DNA of 33,424 nucleotides, from contig JAIERK010000256.1 in NCBI GenBank assembly GCA_019746975.1, positions 1-33,424 of the forward strand, written 5' to 3'. Both the position numbers and the translations under genes were made by a program. The first letter of the stretch is position 1. Every line of letters begins with the position of its first letter. This document shows, one piece after another, positions 14,913-24,124 of the stretch. The notes beneath the pieces were generated by a model, which was not told where the DNA came from, ran no database searches, and was given only the letters and a program-made list of their open reading frames with translations. The DNA is from Candidatus Obscuribacterales bacterium (GTDB taxonomy: Bacteria > Cyanobacteriota > Vampirovibrionia > Obscuribacterales > Obscuribacteraceae).

Positions 14913-16226
14913 ATGCGCACTATCCGTCCATATTGTCGGCGACTATTCCGGCTGGTTTGCCTCGGCTTGCTTATTGTCAGCTCGACGGCAACTGGAGCGG
15001 CAAGCGAATCGCTGAACCGAAGCTTCGAACTTGGTGATCCGGCTACTAATGAGCGCGCTGACAATCCGGTCAGCTCCGACGCGTTTGCTATCGATCTCAA
15101 TGCAATGAGTACAGCCGAGCTTCTTGAATCGGGACTCGAGTTTGCAAAAAGAGGGTTTTTCGATGAGGCGGTCGCTCGATTCGACATAGTTATTCAAAGA
15201 GATCCAAAGAATTTGTCAGCGCGCAATAACGTTGCTGTGTGCCACAGGCGACGAGGCGAGACGGAAGCTGCGATCGAGCAACTCAAAAAGGCCATAGAGA
15301 TAAGACCGAATCAGGCCGAACCATACAACAATCTGGCGACAGCGTATTTGGCCGCAGGTAGATTCGATGAAGCCCTTCAAACCAGCTACAAAGCACTTCA
15401 CTTAAAGCCGGAGTTTGCTGCCTGCCAATACAACCTCGGTCACTTGCTTGCGCTACGTCGCGATCATGTGGCCGCCGTTATGGCCTACCAGGAGGCAATT
15501 AAGTCTAGCCCTCGAAATAGCCAATATCATCGCGATCTGGGTGATAGCCTGCGGGCTTTGGAACGGCATGAGCAGGCACTTCTGGAATATCAGGCTGCAA
15601 TCCGACTTGGTGATGGAAGCGATGATGCGCAGTATCGCGAGGCAAAATGTTTCGAAAGTATGGGAAGGTTAGAGGATGCAAGAAAGAAGCTCAATGATCT
15701 GATCGATATCAACCCCGGCAACACCGAGTTTTTGAACGCACTAGCGGTTGTATTGTGGAAGATGGGTCATTTCCCCGAATCCGTCTTCGTTTTGGAAAAG
15801 GCGCTCAAGCTTGAACCTGACTTCTATCGCGCCCGGAATAATCTTGGTATCGTCCTCTACGATCTTAAGCGCTACGACGAGGCCGTCAACGTATGGCGCC
15901 AGGCGCTTTTGCTGAAGCCGGATTATGCACCGGCCCACTACAATATCGCTACAGCCTTGTTCCGGGCGGGATTAAGCCAACAGGCGGCGGATGCGTTTGC
16001 TAAATGTATCGAGTTAGACCCTGCTGATGCACTTGCCCACAATAACCTGGGACTCGTTCTCTATGAAATGGGCAAGCCTGATGAAGCTATTCAGAGTTGG
16101 CGAGCATCTATAAAACTCAATCCAGATCTGGCGCAACCTTATATTAACCTCGGTCACGTCCTTCACGAGATCAATTCGGCAAAAGAGGTAAAGCCCAAGA
16201 GCTCGGATGCACGTCCAGACAGCTGA
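14913..16226 (+). CDS. Secreted TPR-repeat protein
   Basis: A signal peptide (RRLFRLVCLGLLIVSSTATGA, cleavage near residue 30) precedes about ten consecutive TPR units covering most of the 437 aa. Typical units are NVAVCHRRRGETEAAIEQLK, NLATAYLAAGRFDEALQTSY, NLGIVLYDLKRYDEAVNVWR and NLGLVLYEMGKPDEAIQSWR. TPR arrays are scaffolds for protein complexes; exported ones occur in cell-surface assembly and secretion. The ATG 14913 has GGGAA upstream and places the signal peptide at the N-terminus. It is the first of four plus-strand genes encoding envelope or exported proteins up to 18582, though gaps of about 100 bases make one operon uncertain. Confidence 0.88.
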   Translation: MRTIRPYCRRLFRLVCLGLLIVSSTATGAASESLNRSFELGDPATNERADNPVSSDAFAIDLNAMSTAELLESGLEFAKRGFFDEAVARFDIVIQRDPKNLSARNNVAVCHRRRGETEAAIEQLKKAIEIRPNQAEPYNNLATAYLAAGRFDEALQTSYKALHLKPEFAACQYNLGHLLALRRDHVAAVMAYQEAIKSSPRNSQYHRDLGDSLRALERHEQALLEYQAAIRLGDGSDDAQYREAKCFESMGRLEDARKKLNDLIDINPGNTEFLNALAVVLWKMGHFPESVFVLEKALKLEPDFYRARNNLGIVLYDLKRYDEAVNVWRQALLLKPDYAPAHYNIATALFRAGLSQQAADAFAKCIELDPADALAHNNLGLVLYEMGKPDEAIQSWRASIKLNPDLAQPYINLGHVLHEINSAKEVKPKSSDARPDS

Positions 16227-16287
16227 ATGTATACTATCTGAGACGGTGCAAATGACTTGGACCAGACGTCTGAGCTATCATTAATCG

Positions 16288-16312
16288 GCTGTTCTGGTTT
16301 AAGGCGAACAGC
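16288..16312. promoter_or_regulatory. Inverted repeat in the gap before the membrane-protein gene
   Basis: GCTGTTC and GAACAGC form a perfect 7-bp inverted repeat with an 11-base spacer, 33 bases before the next start codon. It could be an operator or a weak hairpin; there is no T-run. Confidence 0.3.
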
Positions 16313-16344
16313 GTCCAGTACTACTTTGTACATTGGATGGAATC

Positions 16345-16857
16345 ATGGAGAAAAGCATCGAAAAATTCGATTTTCACGCGACTGTTGACGCCGTTTGGCA
16401 GGCGCTTTTCTCGGTAACTTGTCATATCTTATTCGACTTCGCGCTCGTAGGTTTGGGAATTGCGACCTTTATTGGTGCCTGTGCGTTTGTTTTTAAAGCC
16501 AGGCAGCACCGCTTCGCTCGTCCGTTTACCTCTGTTGCAATTCGACTTGGTTCAGTCTGTCTTGGTCTTGCTGTGCCTGGTCTTGTTTGTCTCGTGTTCA
16601 CCGGAAAGTTGCCTGACAGCGGAGTCTATGGAAACAACTGTTTCCTGGGATTTCTCGTGTTCTGGTCGATGGTTACCATCTATCTTCTAGGTGAAGAGAT
16701 GAACTACCAGTGGTTTGACAGGAAGGGGCTGGACGATAACGAGGTTGAAGATCCGGAGACATATTTTGGCGACGCAAAGCCGGAACCGGAGGTCAATGCT
16801 GTCGTCAGAGAGAATAGCCACCGAACCGAAGTTAGAGAGTCAGCGGTCAATCATTGA
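16345..16857 (+). CDS. Integral membrane protein, three predicted helices
   Basis: The 170-aa product from ATG 16345 has hydrophobic segments at about residues 28-50 (ILFDFALVGLGIATFIGACA), 66-86 (IRLGSVCLGLAVPGLVCLVF) and 99-116 (FLGFLVFWSMVTIYLLG), then an acidic, disordered C-terminal tail. A TTG four codons upstream is an alternative start. No family recognised. The next gene begins 38 bases after its stop, so the two are probably co-transcribed. Confidence 0.6.
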   Translation: MEKSIEKFDFHATVDAVWQALFSVTCHILFDFALVGLGIATFIGACAFVFKARQHRFARPFTSVAIRLGSVCLGLAVPGLVCLVFTGKLPDSGVYGNNCFLGFLVFWSMVTIYLLGEEMNYQWFDRKGLDDNEVEDPETYFGDAKPEPEVNAVVRENSHRTEVRESAVNH

Positions 16858-16894
16858 ACTCGCATCGATCGTTTTCGAGTCCCAAGGAGCGAAT

Positions 16895-17539
16895 ATGAAA
16901 AGTAAGATTGTCATCTCGGTTATCTTAGCTGGATCATTGACATCGCCGGTCTCTGCGCAATTTGGAAATATTCCGCAAGTAGTCAATCCGACTCCGACCA
17001 CTGGTATCAATAGTGGTGCTGCAGGTAACTCGTTCGGTTCGGGTTACACTAATCCTTATGGCTCTAGTACGGGTTTTTACAATCCTGCGGTGGGCAACGT
17101 CAACTATCCGGCTTTCGGTCGTCCGGTCAACGTGGGAGGCAACTTCTACAATGTTCAGAGCGGCAACGTGCAGCTGCCTATGTGGAAGGCGCCGTCCGGG
17201 TATTACTATCCCTGGTGCCCGCGTCCGAGCGGATTCGTATATGCCTATCCGCTGCCTGTTCTGATTATCAACAGCGCGACTCCCAACCCAGCACCAGCCT
17301 TGCCACCACTATCGACAGTAATGAGCGACCTCGAAAAGATGCTCGAGGACTCGAAGAAGGACGGCAAAGTCAGCGAACGCGATTACACCAATATGCTTCG
17401 GCGAGTGAAGGATCTCAAGTCCAAGGAGCGCACATTGCGAATTGCAGGCAGTGGTTCCCTCGAGCCCGACGATGAGACTCAACTGCGGACGGATGTCGAT
17501 CAGGTCGGTAGCGAGTTGTCCTGGCGCCTAAATCGATAA
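16895..17539 (+). CDS. Secreted Gly/Asn/Pro-rich protein
   Basis: ATG 16895 has AAGGAG five bases upstream and opens a signal peptide (KIVISVILAGSLTSPVSA, cleavage before QFGN). The mature protein has a low-complexity Gly/Asn/Tyr/Ser region (~25-100), a Trp/Pro-rich patch (WKAPSGYYYPWCPRPSG) and a Pro-rich linker. A charged helical C-terminus (LEKMLEDSKKDGKVSERDY) follows, which looks like a coiled coil. The low-complexity part suggests a surface or matrix-associated protein. Unknown family; a larger in-frame ORF from 16715 overlaps the upstream gene and is not supported. Confidence 0.65.
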   Translation: MKSKIVISVILAGSLTSPVSAQFGNIPQVVNPTPTTGINSGAAGNSFGSGYTNPYGSSTGFYNPAVGNVNYPAFGRPVNVGGNFYNVQSGNVQLPMWKAPSGYYYPWCPRPSGFVYAYPLPVLIINSATPNPAPALPPLSTVMSDLEKMLEDSKKDGKVSERDYTNMLRRVKDLKSKERTLRIAGSGSLEPDDETQLRTDVDQVGSELSWRLNR

Positions 17540-17634
17540 CATCGTCACTTTTGTGCGCTTTGTGAGTTGATTCAAACAAACTGGATAGCAGGCTGTGAGA
17601 CAATGCCTCTGGTCGCTCTTATCGGAGGAAATTC

Positions 17635-18582
17635 ATGCGCACTATTTTGAACAACGTGATGACCGCAGGGCTCATCGTGGGGTTGGTGAGCTGTTTCACG
17701 ATAGGTGATGTCGCAGTTGGTCATAGCGGTGCTCTCGCAGAAGGCGCCTCTAGCGCCGTCCATAAGGGTTCCAGTCCTGAAGAATTCTTGCTGTCATATT
17801 ATGCTGCGATGGCGAAAGCGAAGAGACCGCAGGAGATTGAGCCATTCCTCTGCGACGCAGTGAAGAGCAAGATGAAAGTCGGACCGATGGACAAAGAGTT
17901 AGAGCCGATGTTCGTCGAGATGATTCATAGCACTCATCCTGCCGAAGTCAAGATTCTTTCTAAGAAAGTGGAGAAGGATCGAGTATCGTTCGATCTATTA
18001 CCAAGCAAACTGCCACCGGCAGTACTTGATATGTCGAAGAGCGAAAATTTCAAAATGACCGGAACCGCTGTAGTCATTCGTCAAAATGGCGACTGGAAAA
18101 TCTATAAGGACTGCTGGGTGGCTGAGTCCTCTGGAAAAGACGGCAAGATGCGTCTGGCATTCGGAACTGACCCTGACAATAAGAACTCCGACAAAGAAGG
18201 CCTGGACCAGTCGTTTGATGGTGAGCCGCAAGACTACTCAACGTCCTTGAGAAAACATCTCATGAACAACTGGAAGCAAGAGGGTTCTGGCAAACAGATC
18301 TATGTTTCGATGAAAGTCTCTCCGGAGGGTTCGATCACCGATCTAGTGGTAAAGGGCGAGGAATCCCAAAAGGAATCTGAAGAGCTGCTCAGGACTCTGA
18401 TATCGAGTGTGCAACCACTGCCGGTACCACCTCGGGACATGTTGGGCAAGCCTTACGCATGGATGGTCTTTGATTGGTCCGACAAAGGACGCTGTATCTC
18501 CGGCCCTTATTTTGACGATAAGGTCCCTGATTGGGTCACCGAAAAGACGGGCACAAAATTAGCACCGCAAGCGGTGCAATGA
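17635..18582 (+). CDS. Secreted protein with TonB/TolA C-terminal-like domain
   Basis: The start ATG 17635 has GGAGG seven bases upstream. A signal peptide (MRTILNNVMTAGLIVGLVSC) is followed by a domain at about residues 45-165 that looks like an NTF2/SnoaL-type fold (SSPEEFLLSYYAAMAKA, then GTAVVIRQNGDWKIYKDCW). Residues ~200-285 resemble the TonB/TolA C-terminal domain (YSTSLRKHLMNNWK, VSMKVSPEGSITDLVV, LRTLISSVQPLPVPP). Such domains bind outer-membrane partners or act as free periplasmic modules. The Cys at residue 20 could be a lipobox (GLVSC), making it a lipoprotein instead. It converges on tmk with 24 bases between stops. Confidence 0.65.
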   Translation: MRTILNNVMTAGLIVGLVSCFTIGDVAVGHSGALAEGASSAVHKGSSPEEFLLSYYAAMAKAKRPQEIEPFLCDAVKSKMKVGPMDKELEPMFVEMIHSTHPAEVKILSKKVEKDRVSFDLLPSKLPPAVLDMSKSENFKMTGTAVVIRQNGDWKIYKDCWVAESSGKDGKMRLAFGTDPDNKNSDKEGLDQSFDGEPQDYSTSLRKHLMNNWKQEGSGKQIYVSMKVSPEGSITDLVVKGEESQKESEELLRTLISSVQPLPVPPRDMLGKPYAWMVFDWSDKGRCISGPYFDDKVPDWVTEKTGTKLAPQAVQ

Positions 18583-18606
18583 ACAAGCTTCTTCGGTCTC
18601 TGTGTG

Positions 18607-19248
18607 CTAATTGGATAAGCAGAGTCCGAGTTGGTCCATGATTATCTTTTGAAATTCATCCTGCACAGTCGTGAGCGGCTTGGTGGCATCTAGTACTCGG
18701 AAGCGGTTCGGCTCCTTTTCGGCTTGACTCAGATATCCCTGCCGAACCCTCGTGTGGAAATCTAGAGCCTCCTGCTCGATTCGATCTTCCTTTCCTGGAT
18801 GAAGCCTGGAAAGCCCGTCTTCGCTCGGAATGTCAAAAAGAATAGTGAGTACCGGCATTAACCCGCCGGTGGAAAGTTGATTCAGTCGGCCGATTAAATC
18901 CAAATCGATCTGTCTGCCATAGCCTTGATATGCGATGCTCGAATCGATGTATCTATCGCAAAGGACGAGCTTCCCTTCTTGTAAGGCCGGTTTGATTAGC
19001 TCTTCGACGTGCTGTGCGCGATCCGCCTGGTAGAGCAGTAACTCTGCCATCGGTGCAACTGAACCTGGTGTCAATAGGATCCGCCTGATCTGTTTGCCGA
19101 GAGGCGTCCCGCCAGGATCGCGTGTGACTATGAAAGGCACATCAAATCTTTGAAGCTGTTTGGCAAGCAGCTTGACTTGAGTTGTCTTACCGGCACCTTC
19201 CGGCCCTTCCAGTGTTATGAATGTTCCCGGGTAATCCTTCGTGCTCAT
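18607..19248 (-). CDS. tmk: Thymidylate kinase
   Basis: Tmk phosphorylates dTMP to dTDP with ATP in the DNA-precursor pathway. The 213-aa product has the P-loop LEGPEGAGKTTQ, the conserved TRDPGGTPLGKQIR (DPGGT), the base-binding CDRYIDSSIAYQGYGR and the lid region with LHPGKEDRIEQE. ATG 19248 gives the normal family length; the open frame reaches 19317 but the extra residues are not Tmk-like. Lid and P-loop arginines suggest a standard bacterial enzyme. It is transcribed away from the aldehyde dehydrogenase gene. Confidence 0.96.
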   Translation of the reverse strand: MSTKDYPGTFITLEGPEGAGKTTQVKLLAKQLQRFDVPFIVTRDPGGTPLGKQIRRILLTPGSVAPMAELLLYQADRAQHVEELIKPALQEGKLVLCDRYIDSSIAYQGYGRQIDLDLIGRLNQLSTGGLMPVLTILFDIPSEDGLSRLHPGKEDRIEQEALDFHTRVRQGYLSQAEKEPNRFRVLDATKPLTTVQDEFQKIIMDQLGLCLSN

Positions 19249-19557
19249 TTGCAAACTGTTCGTATGTGCCGAAGCCTGAATCGCCAGGCGTGGCAATGTG
19301 TTTTTTTTAGAGACCAACTATTCTGCCATACCGGGCCTTGGAATGTCATTTGAAATGATGAGATTCCTGTATGTTCACTGTTATCGTGCTATCATAATCG
19401 CTCGTGAGAACGCACGCGGGCGCTTTTGACGCTCTTGTGATCTCATGTTCAGAGGCGCGGTCACGTACCGATGCCTTATGGTCGCTCTGGCATCACATCG
19501 CACGTCGCGGTAGCGATGTTGCTTCAAACTAAGACTATCTTCGCGAGGTTAGGGGGC
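19249..19557. other. Intergenic region between divergent tmk and aldehyde dehydrogenase genes
   Basis: No gene is seen. It contains TATCATAAT near 19392-19400, which could be a -10 box for the aldehyde dehydrogenase gene, but no matching -35 is convincing. In-frame upstream codons of the dehydrogenase frame (from 19471) lack similarity to the family. Confidence 0.4.
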
Positions 19558-21060
19558 ATGGCTCAGGCATTGACAGTACCGAAAGTAAAATTGGATCGCG
19601 CATGGCAAATGTACATTGATGGCAAATTCGTTAACGGCACGTCCGAGCGTGAGCTCATCAATCCGGCTGATGGCAAGCCGCTTTGCAAAGTACAGGAAGG
19701 TTCCAAGGCTCAGGCAGAAGCCGCAATTAAAGCGGCCCGCAAAGCATTCGACGAAGGACCGTGGCGCAAAACCACTGCTGCTGAAAGAGCTGCTCTTCTC
19801 TTCAAGATTGCCGACAAAATTGACGAGCACGCCGAAGAGCTTGCTACTCTCGAAACCCTCAATTCTGGAAAGCCACTGCGCGAGAGCCGTTATGACATGA
19901 CTGATGCGGCCCAGTGCTTCCGCTACTATGGCGGTTTGGCTACCAAACCTACTGGCTACACAGTCGATGTTCCTGCTCCTTCGGTGTCATCGGTGGTGCG
20001 CGAGCCAATCGGCGTTTGCGGTCAGATCATTCCCTGGAACTTCCCTCTCCTGATGGCTGCCTGGAAGCTCGCTCCGGCTCTTGCAGCCGGCAATACGTGT
20101 ATTTTAAAACCATCTGAATTTACTCCGCTTACTGCGATAAAGTTAGCTGAGTTGCTTGATGAAGTCGGTCTTCCTCCAGGCGTAGTCAACGTCGTCCTTG
20201 GTCTCGGCCCGCAAGTAGGTCTGCCTATCGCCGAGAGCGAGCTCGTTGACAAAATTGCCTTCACGGGTAGCGTGAAGACCGGCAAAGTCATTGCTCAGGC
20301 AGCACTCTCTAATCTTAAGAAAGTGACATTGGAACTGGGTGGCAAGTCTCCGATGGTAGTATTCAGCGACTTCGATGTAGATACAGCCGTCGACTACGCC
20401 TTGTTTGCTATCTATTGCAATGCCGGACAGGTTTGTTCTGCAGGTTCTCGCATCATCGTAGAAGACAAAATTCACGATCAGTTCGTCAAGAAGATGGTCG
20501 AGCGCGCCAAGAAGATCAAAGTCGGGCCAGGTCTCGAGGAAGATACCGAAATGGGACCTCTCGTTAGTGCGCCGCAATTCAAGCGCGTTCTCGAGTACAT
20601 CGAAATCGGACAGAAAGAGGGCGCCAAGCTCGCTTGTGGTGGGGCGAAAGCTGAAGGTAAAGGTCTCGACGGAGGCTACTACATAACCCCTACTCTGTTC
20701 ACCGATACAAAACCTGACATGCGCATCGTGCAAGAAGAGATCTTCGGGCCGGTAGCGGTTATCCAGAAGTTCTCCGAAGAGAAGGAGGCAATCGACATCG
20801 CCAATAATTCCGCCTATGGACTGGCAGGAGCAGTATTCACGCACGACATCACCCGTGCCCAGCGCGTGATTAAGGCTTTGAGAGCTGGTATCACCTGGGT
20901 AAACGGATATCACAGCACTTATAATGAGTGTCCCTGGGGCGGCTACAAGCAAAGCGGCTGGGGCCGCGAGCTCGGACCGAATGGTCTCGATGCCTACACA
21001 GAGGTTAAGCAGATTAACATCAACTTAGAACCAGTCGCTGTCGAATGGTTCAAGTCCTAG
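19558..21060 (+). CDS. NAD(P)-dependent aldehyde dehydrogenase (ALDH1/betaine-aldehyde type)
   Basis: The enzyme oxidises an aldehyde to the acid. The 500-aa protein has QIIPWNFPLLMAAWKLAPAL (oxyanion-hole Asn), KPSEFTPLTA and the Rossmann nucleotide site FTGSVKTGK. LELGGKSP carries the general base (E259), GQVCSAGSR the catalytic Cys (C293), and EIFGPVAVIQKF the coenzyme-site Glu-Phe pair. The C-terminus GGYKQSGWGRELG is typical of ALDH1 and betaine-aldehyde dehydrogenases. Substrate cannot be decided. ATG 19558 follows GAGGTTAGGGGGC and matches the family N-terminus (WQMYIDGKFVNG); a longer frame from 19471 is not supported. The gene is monocistronic, with a strong hairpin downstream. Confidence 0.93.
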   Translation: MAQALTVPKVKLDRAWQMYIDGKFVNGTSERELINPADGKPLCKVQEGSKAQAEAAIKAARKAFDEGPWRKTTAAERAALLFKIADKIDEHAEELATLETLNSGKPLRESRYDMTDAAQCFRYYGGLATKPTGYTVDVPAPSVSSVVREPIGVCGQIIPWNFPLLMAAWKLAPALAAGNTCILKPSEFTPLTAIKLAELLDEVGLPPGVVNVVLGLGPQVGLPIAESELVDKIAFTGSVKTGKVIAQAALSNLKKVTLELGGKSPMVVFSDFDVDTAVDYALFAIYCNAGQVCSAGSRIIVEDKIHDQFVKKMVERAKKIKVGPGLEEDTEMGPLVSAPQFKRVLEYIEIGQKEGAKLACGGAKAEGKGLDGGYYITPTLFTDTKPDMRIVQEEIFGPVAVIQKFSEEKEAIDIANNSAYGLAGAVFTHDITRAQRVIKALRAGITWVNGYHSTYNECPWGGYKQSGWGRELGPNGLDAYTEVKQININLEPVAVEWFKS

Positions 21061-21097
21061 TTCTACGATTCTGTGCTGCGCCCTCACGGGCCCAATC

Positions 21098-21128
21098 CGA
21101 ACCGGCACCTGGTGGTGCCGGTTCGTTT
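21098..21128 (+). terminator. Hairpin terminator after aldehyde dehydrogenase
   Basis: CGAACCGGCACC and GGTGCCGGTTCG pair perfectly over 12 bases around TGGT. TTTATG follows, a short T-run, so termination may be partial. It lies 38 bases after the stop codon. Confidence 0.75.
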
Positions 21129-21247
21129 ATGTATCGTTGTTGTCATGTAGTTCTTTGCACGCGGCATGATTTCTTGACAAGCCGGATTATGAAACTACTT
21201 TCACGTATGAAGGAAGCGAAGCAACCGGTCGTTGGGAACACCTTGGC

Positions 21248-23404
21248 ATGCTAGGCGGTCATGATACAATGACGCACGGTCATACACGCAGGGCATACGT
21301 GTTAAACAGAACTTGGGCAAACAACTATAAATACAGAGCGCGGATAGTGACACTATGTGCGGTATCGATGTTGGTGGGTTCATCATGTTTCGAGCTTTGC
21401 CCGGTGTATGCTGCCGGTGAACCGACGAAACTATTGCAAGGCGAAGTCGAGGACGACGAAAAAATTGATAGTTCTGTCGAGACGAAGACCCCGTCTGAAG
21501 ATGGCGCGTCCACTCTGGCGCCAGCAGCTGCTTCCGATCAGGCGTCCTCGGCTGATCAGACAGATGCATTGAAGAAAAAATTGACGGTAGACGAGATCAA
21601 GATTGAAGGGAATCGTCTTGTTGCCACCGAGGACATCTCCAATGTTTTGAAGACGAAGAGAGGCGATACCTTCGTAAGAGAGCAAGTTTTCGATGATCTC
21701 AAAGCGATCAACGAAATGGGTTACTTTGATGAAAAACAGTTGCAGGTAGTACCGGAGCTCAGCCATGGTGGCGTTCTACTCAAGATTCGAGTTGTTGAGA
21801 ATGCGCCGGTCACGCAGTTCTCATTCCAAGGCAACGAAGTTCTTAAGACGGAAGAAATTTCGAAAATCTTTGCGGATCAGCTTGGTAAGCCTCAAAACTT
21901 AACTCAGCTTTCCAGCTCGATAGACAAAGTCGAGCAGATGTATCACGACAAAGGTTTTGTTCTTGCACGAGTCACAGACGTTAAGGACTTCCCTGATGGC
22001 TCAGTCAGCTTGACCATCAATGAGGGTCAGATAGATAAGGTCGAGATATCAGGCAACAGAAAGACAAAAGACCACATCATTCGAAACGTTCTGAAGATAA
22101 AACCGGGCACTGTTTACAATGAGCAACAGTTGGCAAACGATCTGAAAAAACTTTATGCCAACGGATATTTTCAGGATATACGCAGAAGCCTGGAGCCCAG
22201 TACCACCGCACCCGATAAGTTCGCGCTCAAAATCGAAGTCGATGAGAAGCGCACCGGAAGCGTAGGCCTCGGTGGCGGAGTCGATTCGGTTGCTGGTCCA
22301 TTTGGCTCTATGAGCTTCTCCGACAGTAACTTCATGGGACGAGGGCAGGTGCTCTCATTTAATTCTCAGGTAGGATCTGGTGTCTTCGGCAACTTCAACA
22401 ATACGGTAAACAACGGTGGGACCTCGTTCTTGCCGACGCAACGCACCTACCAACTCGAAGCGAATTTCATCGAGCCTAATCTCAGAGGCACTAACACCTC
22501 GCTTGCCTTATCCGGCTTCGGGCGCAACTTTGCGAGCATGCTAATAGACCAGTCGCAGCAGCGTACGCTCGGTGGCAGCGTCACCCTCTCCAAACCGCTC
22601 AAGAAGCACTTCAGCGCTAACCTTGGCCTCATGGGCGAGAACACCAATCTCAAAGATCTGGGCAATATTCTTGGTGCCGACAACGTCATTAACAGTATGT
22701 CGAAGCGAGCGCTCGCATTAGGTATGGCGGGCTCGTCTCAGTCTGCCGATGCATTGGCGCAAAGTGCCCGCGCCGACATGCTGCGCGGTGGTACTTTCTT
22801 TACGCTCAATCCCTCCCTGAATTACGACACGCGAGATTCATATATGGACACGAAAAAGGGAACGTATGCTCGATTGTCAGCTGGTCCCTCGCTTGGTCTG
22901 ACCGGCACATCTTTCGCCAAGCTCGGGGGAAGTGTGAGCAAGTACGTGCCCCTTGCCAAGGGTATGACGCTCGCCGTAAATGCACAGGGCGGAACATCCT
23001 TTGGCGGAATTCCGCAGTTTGCTCAATATCGCTTGGGCGGCTGGAATGGTTTGAGAGGATATCGACAGTTCTCCGATCTTGGTACCGGTGCGGCGATGCT
23101 GATGGCCACGGCTGAGGTCCGAAGCGCTCTGCCGCTCGTTCCTAAAGATTCAGGCATCGGTAAGATCATAGACAAACATGTCCAGGCAGCGGCTTTCTGT
23201 GACGTCGGGCAGGTATCCGGCAACGGCTTCTCCAACAGCCTTTTGAGCCGTTCGAATGTAGGCGCGTCCGTCGGTCTCGGACTGCGCGTCAAGGTTCCGA
23301 TGGTAGGTCTGATCAGGCTTGACTATGGTCTGCCTTTGATTCAGTCAGTCATGAATCGTGGATTCATGCCCCGATTTACCGTCGGATTTGGAGAGAAGTT
23401 TTAA
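21248..23404 (+). CDS. bamA: Omp85/BamA outer-membrane assembly factor
   Basis: BamA folds and inserts beta-barrel proteins into the outer membrane. The 718-aa product starts with an unusually long N-region and a signal peptide ending near VYAAGEP. An acidic/Thr linker and three POTRA domains follow: about 110-185 (VDEIKIEGNRLVATEDIS), 190-265 (VTQFSFQGNEVLKTEEI) and 265-345 (IDKVEISGNRKTKDHII). The C-terminal barrel carries the Omp85 signature GLRGYRQFSDLG and ends in Phe (VGFGEKF), as expected for barrel recognition. Three POTRAs rather than five recall cyanobacterial Omp85. ATG 21269 is an alternative start, and neither has a strong ribosome site. The next genes are skp-, lpxD- and lpxC-like, a recognised envelope cluster. 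Confidence 0.93.
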   Translation: MLGGHDTMTHGHTRRAYVLNRTWANNYKYRARIVTLCAVSMLVGSSCFELCPVYAAGEPTKLLQGEVEDDEKIDSSVETKTPSEDGASTLAPAAASDQASSADQTDALKKKLTVDEIKIEGNRLVATEDISNVLKTKRGDTFVREQVFDDLKAINEMGYFDEKQLQVVPELSHGGVLLKIRVVENAPVTQFSFQGNEVLKTEEISKIFADQLGKPQNLTQLSSSIDKVEQMYHDKGFVLARVTDVKDFPDGSVSLTINEGQIDKVEISGNRKTKDHIIRNVLKIKPGTVYNEQQLANDLKKLYANGYFQDIRRSLEPSTTAPDKFALKIEVDEKRTGSVGLGGGVDSVAGPFGSMSFSDSNFMGRGQVLSFNSQVGSGVFGNFNNTVNNGGTSFLPTQRTYQLEANFIEPNLRGTNTSLALSGFGRNFASMLIDQSQQRTLGGSVTLSKPLKKHFSANLGLMGENTNLKDLGNILGADNVINSMSKRALALGMAGSSQSADALAQSARADMLRGGTFFTLNPSLNYDTRDSYMDTKKGTYARLSAGPSLGLTGTSFAKLGGSVSKYVPLAKGMTLAVNAQGGTSFGGIPQFAQYRLGGWNGLRGYRQFSDLGTGAAMLMATAEVRSALPLVPKDSGIGKIIDKHVQAAAFCDVGQVSGNGFSNSLLSRSNVGASVGLGLRVKVPMVGLIRLDYGLPLIQSVMNRGFMPRFTVGFGEKF

Positions 23405-23506
23405 AAACCTGAGACGCAATCAGTGGTTCGAGATTTTTGAATGTTGTAAGATGAGCCGATTGGCAAGTCTTGTGAACACTGTGATTGGATCACTACGGAG
23501 ATTAGA

Positions 23507-24013
23507 ATGCTGAAGACAAGCAAAACCTTAGTTGTTTTAACCGGAGTCTTTTTTGCGCAGACTCTGGCGGCGCCCGTTTTTGCCCAGGCGGCGATCGGCG
23601 TTGTGGACAAAGTTAAGTTGTATAGCGCGTATCCGCGTCTGAAGAGTGCCGCTGAAGATATCAAAAAGGACGAAGAACGAATTCACTCGCTTATCGAGCG
23701 CAGCAACAAAGAGTTCGATACCGCCAAGAAGGCGAAGAAGCCTGAGCAAGAGCTCAACGGTCTCCACAAGCGCTTGCAAGGTCAGATCGATGAAGAGTTC
23801 AAGAAGTTCCAAGACAAAGCTTTGAACATGGAAAAACAGCTCGAGTCCGAGTTGGACAATGCAATCAAGGCCGAAGCGAAGACCAAGAGTCTCACCGCCG
23901 TTCTGGATAAGAGCGCGGTTCTTCTTGGTGGCACCGACATCACTGACGGCGTAGCTCAGAGGCTCGCATCCTCTCCCACGGTGACCGGCGGCAACGCACC
24001 TGCAACTAAGTAA
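23507..24013 (+). CDS. skp: OmpH/Skp-family periplasmic chaperone
   Basis: Skp binds unfolded outer-membrane proteins in the periplasm and passes them to BamA. The 168-aa protein has a signal peptide (LKTSKTLVVLTGVFFAQTLA, cleavage after VFAQA), the OmpH start IGVVDKVKLYSAYPRLKSAA, and a long charged coiled coil (residues ~45-130) that forms the tentacles in the family. The C-terminus is extended by about 15 Ser/Thr/Ala residues. ATG 23507 has GGAG eight bases upstream. Position directly after bamA supports the assignment. Confidence 0.9.
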   Translation: MLKTSKTLVVLTGVFFAQTLAAPVFAQAAIGVVDKVKLYSAYPRLKSAAEDIKKDEERIHSLIERSNKEFDTAKKAKKPEQELNGLHKRLQGQIDEEFKKFQDKALNMEKQLESELDNAIKAEAKTKSLTAVLDKSAVLLGGTDITDGVAQRLASSPTVTGGNAPATK

Positions 24014-24023
24014 ATGCACGGAC

Positions 24024-24050
24024 GCCGCCTTGCGAAGCGCGCGAGGCGGC
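24024..24050. repeat. GC-rich hairpin between skp and lpxD
   Basis: GCCGCCT and AGGCGGC pair perfectly around a 13-base loop that itself is GC-rich. The following CTCTACTTTTCG has only a short T-stretch. It may attenuate transcription into lpxD or stabilise the upstream message. Confidence 0.45.
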
Positions 24051-24124
24051 CTCTACTTTTCGTAATTCGAGACATTCGCGAATACCCTTCCCATAGGCAC
24101 CGCAAAAGGTTTAGAGGTCGACAA

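Noticed and set aside
20143..20952. 269-aa minus-strand frame
   Set aside because: It is the shadow of the aldehyde dehydrogenase gene, with no protein-like features.
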